Positions 13,867 to 22,028 of a stretch of 26,618 nucleotides of DNA are shown here, piece by piece (position 1 is the stretch's first letter; every line of letters starts with the position of its first letter). The position numbers were made by a program, and so were the translations under genes. The notes under the pieces are model-generated. The model made no database searches. It was not told the DNA's origin and saw only the letters and a program-made list of their open reading frames with translations. This DNA is from a virus, in the IMG/VR virus record IMGVR_UViG_3300036852_000036, positions 1 to 26,618 of that record, one strand, 5' to 3'.

Positions 13867-14601
13867 TTATTTCCCGTATCCAGTCGGGCTGCCGCCACCG
13901 AACAAGCCTTGACCGAGATTGAGGCCCTTCAACCCGCCAAGCAGCGAGGTGCCGCCGCCGGAAGCAAGTGCCGAAAGGCCATTGAGACCGAAATTCCAGA
14001 GATTGCCCGAGCCCGCCATCTCAGCGTTAGCCGACTGCGTATTCTGGTTCACGATGCCGTTCGCGGTTTGAGTTCCGAGGTTGGCAATTGAGTTGGCCGT
14101 GCCCTGATACACCGGCACCTTGCTCGCCTCGGCTCCTGCCTGACCGCCGACCGCCTGAAACTCAGGCGCGATCAATCCGCCAAGCCTTGTCTGCCAGTTA
14201 CCGTATTCCTGATTGGCCATATTGCCGGCGCGATCGGACAAAGCCGCAAGGGTATTGCCGCCGTTCAGGCTGCCCGTTGCAGCCGCAGCGCGGTTGGTCT
14301 GGTCGAGCGCCTGCTGTACCTGGTACTGATAGCCCGGCCCCGCCTGGAACGCGCCAGTAGCCCGCGCATTACCGTCAGCGCCATTTACGCCGAGGCTGTC
14401 CAGATAGAGGTTCGTCCCCTGCCCGTACTTCTGGGACAGCGGCGCGTAATAGCTGCCTGCCGTATCCAGGGATTTAAGGGAGTTGTTCTGCCCCTGCGCA
14501 AGCCGGGCCTCGCCGGATTGCTGATTCTGCTGAAGCAGCGCAGAGTTCTTTTCGGCCGCCTCCTTTGCGGGAGCGCCGGTGAAGATGTCAAAAATGCCCA
14601 T
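13867..14601 (-). CDS. ejection/DNA-transfer-like protein
   Basis: A 244-aa protein starting MGIFDIFTGAPAKEAAEKNS, the typical opening of a P22 gp7-like or similar DNA-transfer protein in short-tailed phages. It is Gln/Asn/Gly/Ala-rich, with a motif SYYAPLSQKYGQGTNLYLDS and then a middle of repeated Gln/Ala (YQYQVQQALDQTNRAAAATG). The C-terminal hydrophobic glycine-rich tail (LWNFGLNGLSALASGGGTSL) could insert in membranes. The order hub protein - small ejection protein - large ejection proteins is what is expected of podovirus virion genes. The role is inferred from order and composition. Confidence 0.65.
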   Translation of the reverse strand: MGIFDIFTGAPAKEAAEKNSALLQQNQQSGEARLAQGQNNSLKSLDTAGSYYAPLSQKYGQGTNLYLDSLGVNGADGNARATGAFQAGPGYQYQVQQALDQTNRAAAATGSLNGGNTLAALSDRAGNMANQEYGNWQTRLGGLIAPEFQAVGGQAGAEASKVPVYQGTANSIANLGTQTANGIVNQNTQSANAEMAGSGNLWNFGLNGLSALASGGGTSLLGGLKGLNLGQGLFGGGSPTGYGK

Positions 14602-14615
14602 GATTTGCTTTCTGC

Positions 14616-15206
14616 TCAGGCAATGCGGATTGCCGTGATCGAACTGTCCTTGGACGATCCGCTCTGATTGAACTTGATGACGCCCGTGGCCCGGCTGATG
14701 TTCTTGCAGCTAATTCGGAGATTGCCCGCTGGAGATGTGATGATCCCGCAGAGGTGAACCGTTTGCGGTTGGGAGGCGGCCTGCGTCGAGACCTCCGCCG
14801 AACCAGAACTTACAACCGTTGTCCCGTCCCATAATTTACAGTCGATTTCTGATACGCCTACAGTATCCAGAACCGTCACCGAGCCGGAGACGAACCACGT
14901 TCCTGTCGTTCCCTGCGCTATGCTTGGACCATCTGCGACATTGTTAATCGCGCCCATTGCCACGTCCGCACCTAGCGCGGCGGTTATGGAGGTTATCGAG
15001 AATGTCGTTGGCGTCGTTGGCGTATAAAGCCCGGTGGTCGAATTGTAAGCCAGCACCTGACCGTTCGTCGGGGCTGTTACACTAACCGCGGTACTATGAC
15101 TGCGAAGGTCCACATCCTTTAGAAATTCACGCCATTCAACCGACAGCTTGCCGGTATCTCGCAGAACCGCGGAATCGGTATCCGGAATGGTCTTGCGAGT
15201 ACTCAT
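14616..15206 (-). CDS. phage structural protein (tail/neck-associated, hypothetical)
   Basis: A 196-aa protein. The N-terminus (TIPDTDSAVLRDTGKLSVEWREFLKDVD) is short and helical, then a Thr/Ser-rich linker leads to a beta-rich C-terminal domain (WFVSGSVTVLDTVGVSEIDCKL, GNLRISCKNISRATGVIKF). This resembles a tail needle or appendage protein attached by a short N-terminal anchor. The ATG overlaps the gp10-like stop as ATGA. No known activity is recognised; it is placed in the virion by context. Confidence 0.55.
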   Translation of the reverse strand: MSTRKTIPDTDSAVLRDTGKLSVEWREFLKDVDLRSHSTAVSVTAPTNGQVLAYNSTTGLYTPTTPTTFSITSITAALGADVAMGAINNVADGPSIAQGTTGTWFVSGSVTVLDTVGVSEIDCKLWDGTTVVSSGSAEVSTQAASQPQTVHLCGIITSPAGNLRISCKNISRATGVIKFNQSGSSKDSSITAIRIA

Positions 15207-16618
15207 GCAGAGCGAAGCTCGCTAGACATCTGCCCGCCCATCAGCCCAAAGTGAACCGGATCTGACATGGTAACGCGCCATATGCGCCCTTGTGATCCAC
15301 TGGTGCCGCATTGGTTGATCCGAATACGTGTCAGGCCCCGCGACTGCCGACCAAGCTTGCGTTGCCGTGGCGTCGAGAATGTCTGCCCGCCATCGTCTGA
15401 CCATGAGATTTCAACCGTGGGATCTGTCGCAATCGGGTCGGTTCCTGACGCAACACCGACGCCAACCGAAAAATCAAAGTAGGCCGAGGCAACCCGAACC
15501 CGCGCGGGAAAGTTCTGAACCGGCGCCGACCACACTTCACAAACCATAGGGTTCGCTATTTCAAGCTGAACGTCCGTGATCTGCTGAATGTTGCCCGTCT
15601 CGGTATCGCCGCAAAGCCACTTGGAGAAGGCGTAATAGGTGTTCGTGATCCGGCTGCGGCTGCCGAGGTACTTCTTGCGCTCGTGCCACCTCTGATTATT
15701 GATGTTGTAAACCCACGTCCATGTCGTGGATGATATCTCGATGAACGAATGACCCCGCGAGCTGTAGCAAGACATCTCTAGCTCGGTCTTGTCGCTAACG
15801 TCCTCAATCAGTCCGTCAAGGTCAGGCGTGGAAATCTTGCCGAACGTATAGCCGTTCAACTGCTGAACGGTATTGTCTCCCGCAATGATAAAGATGCCCT
15901 TGGAGAAATTGCGCTCAAAGCCCGTGATGCAGTACGGCCCGGCAATCCCAACCGGGATGACTTCAGACCGCGCGAACGGGAATGGGGAAAGGCCCTGGTC
16001 GTTCCATATTTCTATCGTCTCAGGGCCGCACATCAGAAGGCGCTGGCCCCAAGTGACAATCCTGGTCAGCCCGTCCGGCTTGGACTCGGCCTTGCCAAAG
16101 GACAGCGCGTTGACTGTGACGGCGTTCAGGTCGGTTGCGAACGCTCGCCCGTCGCCAATGGAGAAAACTAGGTATCCGTCGAGGTCGGTGACGGAGTTGG
16201 GGGAGGGAAGGTCAACGTCGAATCCGCTTGTGGTGGCGCCGGCCGTGAAGGTGTAGATGTTCCCATCAGGATCAACGAATACCTTATCAGGCGTTGCCGC
16301 GTTATTTCGCGCGAAGAACCCCTTTTTAGTCCCGTTGAGCGTGCCGACATTGGTTGATGCTCCGCCGACCGTGGTGAACTTCTCTAGTTGACCGCTGAAA
16401 GCCGCGTAAAGAACGCCGCCAACTTCGATCATGCCTCGGCAGCCTGTGCGGGCTGTCGTGCCGAAGTTCGTCAGGCCGGGGGATCTATGACGGACGGCGA
16501 TATCCCGCCCGCCCTCGCCGATTGGTTCAGCATAGCAATTGATAAGCCTGCCCGCGCCTTCTGACGCCCTCAATCCCGGAGAGGTTGAGGTTGGGAAGAC
16601 GACAGGAGCGAGAGCCAT
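15203..16618 (-). CDS. P22 gp10-like packaged DNA stabilization / tail hub protein
   Basis: A 471-aa protein with the features of the phage stabilisation protein family (P22 gp10). It starts with an ordered beta sheet (VVFPTSTSPGLRASEGAGRLINCYAEP), has GLTNFGTTARTGCRGMIEVGG and repeated beta-propeller-like strands (TRIVTWGQRLLMCGPETIEIW), then RWHERKKYLGSRSRI and a C-terminus GLMGGQMSSELRSA. In P22, gp10 caps the neck after DNA packaging and joins the tail. The length matches the 450-475 aa usual for the family. Its ATG overlaps the gp4-like stop as TGATG, preserving the gp4-gp10 order of P22. Confidence 0.85.
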   Translation of the reverse strand: MALAPVVFPTSTSPGLRASEGAGRLINCYAEPIGEGGRDIAVRHRSPGLTNFGTTARTGCRGMIEVGGVLYAAFSGQLEKFTTVGGASTNVGTLNGTKKGFFARNNAATPDKVFVDPDGNIYTFTAGATTSGFDVDLPSPNSVTDLDGYLVFSIGDGRAFATDLNAVTVNALSFGKAESKPDGLTRIVTWGQRLLMCGPETIEIWNDQGLSPFPFARSEVIPVGIAGPYCITGFERNFSKGIFIIAGDNTVQQLNGYTFGKISTPDLDGLIEDVSDKTELEMSCYSSRGHSFIEISSTTWTWVYNINNQRWHERKKYLGSRSRITNTYYAFSKWLCGDTETGNIQQITDVQLEIANPMVCEVWSAPVQNFPARVRVASAYFDFSVGVGVASGTDPIATDPTVEISWSDDGGQTFSTPRQRKLGRQSRGLTRIRINQCGTSGSQGRIWRVTMSDPVHFGLMGGQMSSELRSA

Positions 16619-16965
16619 CAGTAATAGTGGCCCTTTTGGGCTTCGTAGGTCGGCAGCGTCGAGGTAATTTTCCGCAGGAACATTTCATCCCGCGCCTTGG
16701 CGTCATCATTGACGGGTGAGCCGAAGTCCGGGCCAGCCATATTCCCCAGCAGGTTCGCAAGCGGGATAAAATACGCCACGGGGATTTCTTCGGAGTCGTC
16801 GATATATACCACCTGGTCTGCCGCCAATTGGGCAATCAGGGGATCAACGAGGTTATCCATCGTGTTGTAGTCTTCAGTGCTCGGCGCCTCGCCCGGCTCA
16901 AGCGCACCAATAGCCGCTAAAGCTCGGTGAATAAGCTGCGTTCGGGTCTTTACGGTATCGACCAT
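16618..16965 (-). CDS. P22 gp4-like head-tail adaptor (tail accessory factor)
   Basis: A 115-aa helical protein (TRTQLIHRALAAIGALEPGEAPSTEDYNTM, then LIAQLAADQVVYIDDSEEIPVAYFIPLANLLGNMAGPDFG) of the size and pattern of P22 gp4-type adaptors. These bind under the portal ring after packaging and recruit gp10. The position immediately before the gp10-like gene supports this. A GAGGG site lies 7 nt before ATG 16965. It follows the hairpin at 16981-17005 with no room for a promoter, so it depends on transcription from upstream. Confidence 0.75.
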   Translation of the reverse strand: MVDTVKTRTQLIHRALAAIGALEPGEAPSTEDYNTMDNLVDPLIAQLAADQVVYIDDSEEIPVAYFIPLANLLGNMAGPDFGSPVNDDAKARDEMFLRKITSTLPTYEAQKGHYY

Positions 16966-16980
16966 GCCAAGCCCTCAAAA

Positions 16981-17005
16981 GAGAAGAGCGGGGCCGAAGC
17001 CCCGC
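16981..17005 (-). terminator. UUCG-loop hairpin after the decoration gene (possible weak terminator)
   Basis: On the minus strand a perfect 7-bp stem (GCGGGGC with GCCCCGC) closes a TTCG tetraloop, a C(UUCG)G hairpin that is unusually stable. It is followed by an interrupted pyrimidine run (TCTTCTCTTTTG), which is weaker than a true U tract. It may terminate partly or protect the 3' end of capsid mRNA. Confidence 0.65.
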
Positions 17006-17015
17006 CCAAGTAGCG

Positions 17016-17504
17016 TTAGACCGCAGCCGAGAACGGCGTGGCCTCAGTGCCCGAGGACGTTAGGATGCCGGTAACGCCCCAGAAGCCGGACTTGATGTCT
17101 TCAAGCTCGACCCAGTCACCAATGCTCACGCCGCCCGTGGTGGTGCCGTTGAGGGTAATAGTGTCCGCACCAGCCGTCGCAGTCGTGTCGAAGCCCTGCA
17201 CGCCTGTCGCAGAGTCATCATTCACGATCACGCCGCCCCCCATCACGTCGGTCGAGTTGGCGACCTGAATGATGTAGTTCGACGTATTGACCACGCCCAC
17301 GCGGAACTTGAACTTTGCGCCCGTGCCGAGAGCGGCAGGAAGCGTAAAGGTCAACGCAGCGCCGGACGCGCCCATAAGCAGGGTCTGTCCGTCGTGCAGT
17401 TCCTGAGTGATAGTGGTAGAGGCAGTCAGAGTCCGAATGCGGCTCTGGCCTTCGCGCCCGTCCTGGTCAAGAACCGGGCGGGACGTATTGAGAGAAGTAG
17501 CCAT
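17016..17504 (-). CDS. head decoration-like structural protein
   Basis: A 162-aa beta-rich, low-charge protein starting MATSLNTSRPVLDQDGREGQ. The middle holds alternating strands (QTLLMGASGAALTFTLPAALG, AKFKFRVGVVNTSNYIIQVAN) and Thr-rich ends (SGFWGVTGILTSSGTEATP). It directly follows the major capsid gene with only 18 bp between, the usual place for a capsid decoration or cementing protein. The ATG has AAAGGA 8 nt upstream. No trimeric decoration motif is certain, so the call rests on context and composition. Confidence 0.6.
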   Translation of the reverse strand: MATSLNTSRPVLDQDGREGQSRIRTLTASTTITQELHDGQTLLMGASGAALTFTLPAALGTGAKFKFRVGVVNTSNYIIQVANSTDVMGGGVIVNDDSATGVQGFDTTATAGADTITLNGTTTGGVSIGDWVELEDIKSGFWGVTGILTSSGTEATPFSAAV

Positions 17505-17522
17505 GTGTTTTGTCCTTTCCTA

Positions 17523-18659
17523 TCAATCGGTCGCCGACGCGAAGAAGCCCGTCGCCATGCCGAACTGAACGAGGTTCGAGCCGGACGCGGGATGCTTCTT
17601 GAAGATCTTCGAGACGCCGTAAGCCATCTCGATGCCGGTGCCGGTGATGAAGCCGTAGTCATCTTCCTTGCGGAAGGTGGGCTTCGCCATCTGGCCCCAG
17701 CACATCGCCGCCGCCTGCTGACCGCACAGGAACACGGGCTCGACACGGGCGGACGAAGCGCCAGCCGTCTTGAGGGTCGTCCAGACGTTGGTCACGAAGG
17801 ACGAGATTTCGGGCACCTGCCGGATGATCACGCCGTCGTAGATCTGGTCGCCATCCTGGAACAGCGGGTTCTTGTCCACGCCGTTCTGCTCACGAGGCCG
17901 CGCATCCTTGTTGATCGTCTCAAGAGACGCCTTGAGATCGCGGAACGTGTTGGAGCCGGCGAACGCAACATAATACTCATAACCGTTGGAGGTCTTGAAC
18001 GGCCGAATCTTCGGGCTCGCATTCATGGCAATACGCTTCAGCAATGCGAGGTTCGGAGCGGTCGCCTTGTCGTTGGTGGTATCAACGTTGGCAAGCGCGG
18101 TTGCGTGGGTCGCGTTGTAGTTGGCAGTCGAGTTGCCGTACAGCACACGATCCGAGTTGGCCGCGTTCCAGGTATTGCGCTGGGCAGCGGTCGCCAGATC
18201 GTACTGGATGCCGTTGACGCGAACGCCGGTCGAGGGCAACGTTTCGGAAGGCAGCGCCATCAAGGCAGCGATCAGCTCGTCGCGCTGAAGCTCCTTGCCC
18301 CAGTCAGACAGCAGCGGCTTTGCTTCGCCGAAGATGTCCGCCGAGTCCTTCTGGCTTTCTGCCTTGGTCGTGGTGACGGCGTGGCGAGCCCAATCGAGGC
18401 GAACGCGCATGCCGTAGTTTTCGATCTGCTCCTCATTGCCAACGAGTGTGCCGGTCGAAACGCCAGCGCCGGTCAGGCGGGTGACGATCGGGAGGTTCAT
18501 TTCCTCGCCGCCGGCCTTCAGCTCGTTCTTGATGCGGATGATCGAATTGAGAGCGGTGCCCATGTAGGGCGAGAAGAGATTGCCACGAACGTATTCGCGG
18601 TTGATCTCCTGGGTATATTTAACCAACTTGTTGTTGGCCTGGATGGTAGTGACAGCCAT
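17523..18659 (-). CDS. major capsid protein (N4 gp56 / Phage_capsid_3 type)
   Basis: A 378-aa protein with an opening I recognise from this capsid family: TTIQANNKLVKYTQEINREY, then NLFSPYMGTALNSIIRIKNELKAGGEEMNLPIV, GTLVGNEEQIENYGMRVRLDWARHAV and KDSADIFGEAKPLLSDWGKE. The C-terminus has RVEPVFLCGQQAAAMCWGQ and GIEMAYGVSKIFKK. These proteins have an HK97-type fold and build the icosahedral shell. The length fits the family. It lies after the scaffold gene, separated by a terminator. The GAAAGG site is about 9 nt before ATG 18659. A 482-aa frame on the opposite strand is an artefact. Confidence 0.85.
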   Translation of the reverse strand: MAVTTIQANNKLVKYTQEINREYVRGNLFSPYMGTALNSIIRIKNELKAGGEEMNLPIVTRLTGAGVSTGTLVGNEEQIENYGMRVRLDWARHAVTTTKAESQKDSADIFGEAKPLLSDWGKELQRDELIAALMALPSETLPSTGVRVNGIQYDLATAAQRNTWNAANSDRVLYGNSTANYNATHATALANVDTTNDKATAPNLALLKRIAMNASPKIRPFKTSNGYEYYVAFAGSNTFRDLKASLETINKDARPREQNGVDKNPLFQDGDQIYDGVIIRQVPEISSFVTNVWTTLKTAGASSARVEPVFLCGQQAAAMCWGQMAKPTFRKEDDYGFITGTGIEMAYGVSKIFKKHPASGSNLVQFGMATGFFASATD

Positions 18660-18693
18660 TTCAGTGACCTTTCCGCGCTGTCATCCGCCCAAC

Positions 18694-18714
18694 AAAAAAA
18701 CCGCCCGAAGGCGG
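18694..18714 (-). terminator. strong UUCG-loop terminator between scaffold and major capsid genes
   Basis: On the minus strand CCGCC and GGCGG pair around TTCG, giving the ultrastable C(UUCG)G tetraloop, followed by seven T. It lies 24 bp past the scaffold stop and only 34 bp before the capsid ATG, so the capsid gene has no room for its own promoter downstream of it. Confidence 0.85.
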
Positions 18715-18738
18715 CCTGTTTTCGTTATGCGGAGTGGG

Positions 18739-19584
18739 TCAGCGCATTGCGTGTGCGAATAACCCCGCGTCGCTCATGTCAGCCACGTCGTCAGACGAGG
18801 AATGAGATGACGGCACCTTGCCGATCGACGGAGGCAACTTGATTTGGTTTGGTGCCTGGGAGCCTGGAGCTCGGACGGCGGCCTGCATCTTCTGCAACTG
18901 TGCTGATGCGAACTGCGGATCGGCCAAACGCTTTTCCAGTTCTTTCTCGAACCATGCGTTGGGATCGTTGCCAATTTGGCTGTAGACGGCCTTTTGCTGA
19001 TGCGCCTTCAGGATCTCCCCATAGGGGTCCATTGACTGCATCGCGCGCTGATAGACAGCCGAAACCTCGGGATCGCGGGTTTGCATCCCTTGGGCTACCC
19101 AGTCATACGCAGCCTTGACCTTCTCCGGCCCGTGTTCCTTCTCGGCCCATTTCTTTGAGTATTCCTCGCGGAGCTGGGTGATTTCGGATCGGATCGGATC
19201 TACATGCTGCCGAACGCCGTACTCCAAGAACTTGTTGGGGTCCTCGAACACATCGGGAGCCGGCTTAGGCTCATCCTTCGGCAATCTGGCTTGCAGTTCA
19301 GCAATCTGGCGCTGCCATTGCGTTTGAGTTTCCTGGAAACGGCGTTCAACCGCTTCCCGCTCCTCACGCATTTCTCGCAGGCGCCATGACGGGACATATG
19401 CCTCATCCTTGCCTTGCGGCTCGGCGGCTACAGGTTCGGGTTCTGCCTTGGCGGCAAACCGTCCCTGATCATCGCGTGGCTGTCCGTCAACAACCGGCTG
19501 TTCGGCAACGGGTTCATCCGCCGTCACCTCAATCGGTTCATCATTCAGTGCAGAGTCAAACAGTTCCTTGTCTTCGATGTCCAT
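18739..19584 (-). CDS. scaffolding-like protein
   Basis: A 281-aa highly charged helical protein. The N-terminus is acidic and low complexity (DDEP-like: LNDEPIEVTADEPVAEQPV, then GRFAAKAEPEPVAAEPQ). A long coiled coil follows (REMREEREAVERRFQETQTQWQRQIAELQARL), then Pro-rich and charged helices. The C-terminus has APNQIKLPPSIGKVP and SDAGLFAHAMR. Composition, charge and the position between portal and capsid fit a scaffolding protein, which directs capsid assembly and leaves the shell. A GAGGA site precedes ATG 19584. No protease is encoded next to it, so exit without cleavage is likely. Confidence 0.75.
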   Translation of the reverse strand: MDIEDKELFDSALNDEPIEVTADEPVAEQPVVDGQPRDDQGRFAAKAEPEPVAAEPQGKDEAYVPSWRLREMREEREAVERRFQETQTQWQRQIAELQARLPKDEPKPAPDVFEDPNKFLEYGVRQHVDPIRSEITQLREEYSKKWAEKEHGPEKVKAAYDWVAQGMQTRDPEVSAVYQRAMQSMDPYGEILKAHQQKAVYSQIGNDPNAWFEKELEKRLADPQFASAQLQKMQAAVRAPGSQAPNQIKLPPSIGKVPSSHSSSDDVADMSDAGLFAHAMR

Positions 19585-19701
19585 GTTTCCTCAGGTCGCC
19601 GTATCGTGGCGGAACGTATGCCTGCATATCGCTGCTGGCGTGCGTGATTTGAGCCAATGTCGCCGGCTCGTGCGATTTCGTGCCTCAACCCAAAGGGAGG
19701 C

Positions 19702-19998
19702 TTAGGTATTCGTGATGGCCGCGATCTTGTAGGCAGGCGGGACGGCAAACGTTAGGATGTTGCCCGCCTCAACGCGGAAGTTCGTCGTTGCCGCAGTTGG
19801 ATTGGTGGATACAAGATACGAGAAGATGCCATCACAGGTAATGGTGATGAACTTGGTCTTGGCGTTGAATGCTGCCGACTGAGCCGACGTGCCGCTCACC
19901 GTGACAGTCTGCTCGATCGGGGCGGGTTCTGCCCAAATCTGGGGGTTGCCCGAGATAATCGGCATTGTCTCGTGTTCTTTGATCCAAAGCGTGCTCAT
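19702..19998 (-). CDS. small phage structural protein (hypothetical, 98 aa)
   Basis: A 98-aa protein starting with ATG 19998, which overlaps the portal stop as ATGA. It reads as a small beta-sandwich (TVTVSGTSAQSAAFNAKTKFITITCDGIFSYLVST, NFRVEAGNILTFAVPPAYKIAAITNT). I recognise the pattern as typical of small proteins placed after the portal gene in alphaproteobacterial podoviruses, with no defined role. A 117-bp space with no clear signal separates it from the scaffold gene. Confidence 0.6.
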   Translation of the reverse strand: MSTLWIKEHETMPIISGNPQIWAEPAPIEQTVTVSGTSAQSAAFNAKTKFITITCDGIFSYLVSTNPTAATTNFRVEAGNILTFAVPPAYKIAAITNT

Positions 19999-22028
19999 GC
20001 GTTAGCCTTCTGTTTCGCTGCAATCTTGCGATCCGCGTCTCTGTCCTTGATGCCCTGCTGGAAGTTCGCCCGAGCCAGCTCGGCCTCTTCAGCCGCCTTC
20101 TGCGGTGCCAATTCAGCCTCAACCGTAGTCTTGTGGGCCGCAGCATCCTTCTGCCGGGCGCTGGCGTGCTTCTCGACAATCTCAGCGACAGCCTGCGCGA
20201 TCTGCACTTCCATCGGGAGTTCGTCAGGCTGCGGCTGTTGCGGTGCGCCTATCTCAGGCGTTGCGGCTTCCTGCGCCTTGGCCAAATTGAGCGCGACCTT
20301 GGACTTGGTTTCGTCTACCTTCGCAGCCTCGCCCGCCAATGCGATTTGCTTGGCCTGCTCTGCCATCGGATCGGGCTTTTGCTCGGAAGCTTCGCGGAAC
20401 TGCTTCTTAGCCGACTCCGGCAATGCCGAGGTCTGGATCAGTACCTTGACCGCGGCCTGTGCCTGCGGCGGGGTCAGCATCGGGGCGACCGATGGCAGAA
20501 CCTGCGTCAGCGTCTCGTAAACGTCTGCCTGCGCGTTGACCGTATCCGGTCCCTCATCCAGGATGATATCCACGTCCAGAGAACCCAGCGCGTTGACCAT
20601 CGTCGGGTAGCCCGTATTCGGATCTACTCCAACTCCGTTGATCTGGATGAATTGGGCTAAGCCTTCGTCATCCGTCACACGGATATATCGTTCGGCCTGC
20701 CAGTATTTCTGAACTGCATTGAAGATCGCGCGATAAACCCGCACCTTCCAGCCACGATAGCCCAGGATATACGGCCCAAGCTCAGCCATTCCGGCTTGCT
20801 GAAGCAACTGAATGGCGCGGCCCGATTGATTCTGGATGTCGCCGATCAGAGCCTGGTTAGGCCCGTAATTGTCCAGTTCCATCTTGTCTTCTTCGAGGAG
20901 CTTGGCCCAGCCAGCGAAGTCGAAGGTCCGGTCATCGGCCTTGATGCCATCGTTGACATTGCCGTTGATCAGCACAACGCCGTCATCTCTGGCCCATTCG
21001 GTTCGGGCCTTCTCCACATCCTGCACGCTGCCCTGGCTCATAATCAGCCGGCGCGAGGCAAGGATATGGTTCAGCTTGGAATGCTTGAAATTGAACGAGT
21101 CCTGCGAGGACTTCATGTGCCGCACGAAGCCATAACGATCTCCGTCATGGTCAACGTTGCAGGAGAACATGATGTACTTGCAGGTGCCCTTGTTCTTCTC
21201 GTCAACAAGGTAGGATTCGCCTTCCATCAGGATCACCGACCCCGTGAAGATCGCCCAGCACCATGTGCCCTTGTGCTTGTACCAAACGTCAACGAGCCGA
21301 ACGAGCTTCTTTGCCCCGTCAAACGAAAACCACTTTTGCTCGCGGTCTGGATTGGAGCTTAGCTCGCTGCCATCCTCGGCAAGCCCGCTGATCTGATCCG
21401 CCTTGTCGGGAAACATCTCCTTCGCGGCGTCGATCTCGACCCACTTGCCTTGGCCCATATAGCTGGCGTCAGAGAAGTCAGCCCGGTAAGACCGGGGATC
21501 ATAGAAGAACGAGTCAGGCTCAACGATATCGAACCCAACCTCAGGGTCGCCGTGATCGCCCTCCTCGATCTCGATCTCAAGGCCGCCAATGCCGTCTACA
21601 GCCCCGTCACGGGCGCACTCAGGAGACTTTGCCTTCCACTCCTGCTCGTCCAGCACATAGCGCAGAACCGCCGTAGCAAGCTCTGCGCCCTGTTCCTGCT
21701 GGGGTGTGCGGGGATAAGCCTTCGGATCTTGCCGTAGACGCTCAATGAGACCAATCGTGCCATCGATCTTGCGGGCAATGCGGTTCTTGGTCGATGGCGG
21801 CTGCCGACGCTTCTTGAGGGTCTTGAGCTGGTCCGCAGTCCACTGCGCGCCGTGGTAATACCGTCGCGCTTCCTTCTGCTCCTCGATTTCAGCGGTCTTA
21901 TTGCCGAGGTAATCCAGATACGCCTTCTTGCAACGCGAAAGGGGCCAGTAGTCATCGCCCTTCTTGTCGTTGCTGACGCCGCCATAGGTGGATACCGAGC
22001 CGCCTATGGCATATCCGGTATCACTCAA
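19995..22028 (-). CDS. portal protein (P22-like)
   Basis: A 677-aa portal of P22 type. It opens with SRCKKAYLDYLGNKTAEIEEQKEARRYYHGAQW, an N-terminal helical region common in P22-like portals, followed by RQPPSTKNRIARKIDGTIGLIERLRQDPKAYPR. The middle has VGFDIVEPDSFFYDPRSYRADFSDASYMGQGKW and NQSGRAIQLLQQAGMAELGPY. The C-terminal 150 residues are a long Ala/Gln/Glu-rich helix (QIAQAVAEIVEKHASARQKD), like the extended barrel of P22 gp1. The dodecameric portal is the DNA gate and connects to terminase and gp4. The start appears to be TTG at 22028, overlapping the terminase TGA as TTGA; no ATG exists near the N-terminus. Confidence 0.85.
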   Translation of the reverse strand: MSDTGYAIGGSVSTYGGVSNDKKGDDYWPLSRCKKAYLDYLGNKTAEIEEQKEARRYYHGAQWTADQLKTLKKRRQPPSTKNRIARKIDGTIGLIERLRQDPKAYPRTPQQEQGAELATAVLRYVLDEQEWKAKSPECARDGAVDGIGGLEIEIEEGDHGDPEVGFDIVEPDSFFYDPRSYRADFSDASYMGQGKWVEIDAAKEMFPDKADQISGLAEDGSELSSNPDREQKWFSFDGAKKLVRLVDVWYKHKGTWCWAIFTGSVILMEGESYLVDEKNKGTCKYIMFSCNVDHDGDRYGFVRHMKSSQDSFNFKHSKLNHILASRRLIMSQGSVQDVEKARTEWARDDGVVLINGNVNDGIKADDRTFDFAGWAKLLEEDKMELDNYGPNQALIGDIQNQSGRAIQLLQQAGMAELGPYILGYRGWKVRVYRAIFNAVQKYWQAERYIRVTDDEGLAQFIQINGVGVDPNTGYPTMVNALGSLDVDIILDEGPDTVNAQADVYETLTQVLPSVAPMLTPPQAQAAVKVLIQTSALPESAKKQFREASEQKPDPMAEQAKQIALAGEAAKVDETKSKVALNLAKAQEAATPEIGAPQQPQPDELPMEVQIAQAVAEIVEKHASARQKDAAAHKTTVEAELAPQKAAEEAELARANFQQGIKDRDADRKIAAKQKANA

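Noticed and set aside
17394-18842. 482-aa plus-strand frame antisense to the major capsid gene
   Set aside because: It is a shadow of GC-rich coding on the other strand: Arg/Val/Gly/His-rich, no domain, no RBS, and it runs across a terminator and gene borders.
20796-21362. 188-aa plus-strand frame antisense to the portal gene
   Set aside because: It lies wholly inside the portal gene, and the portal protein is clearly recognisable.
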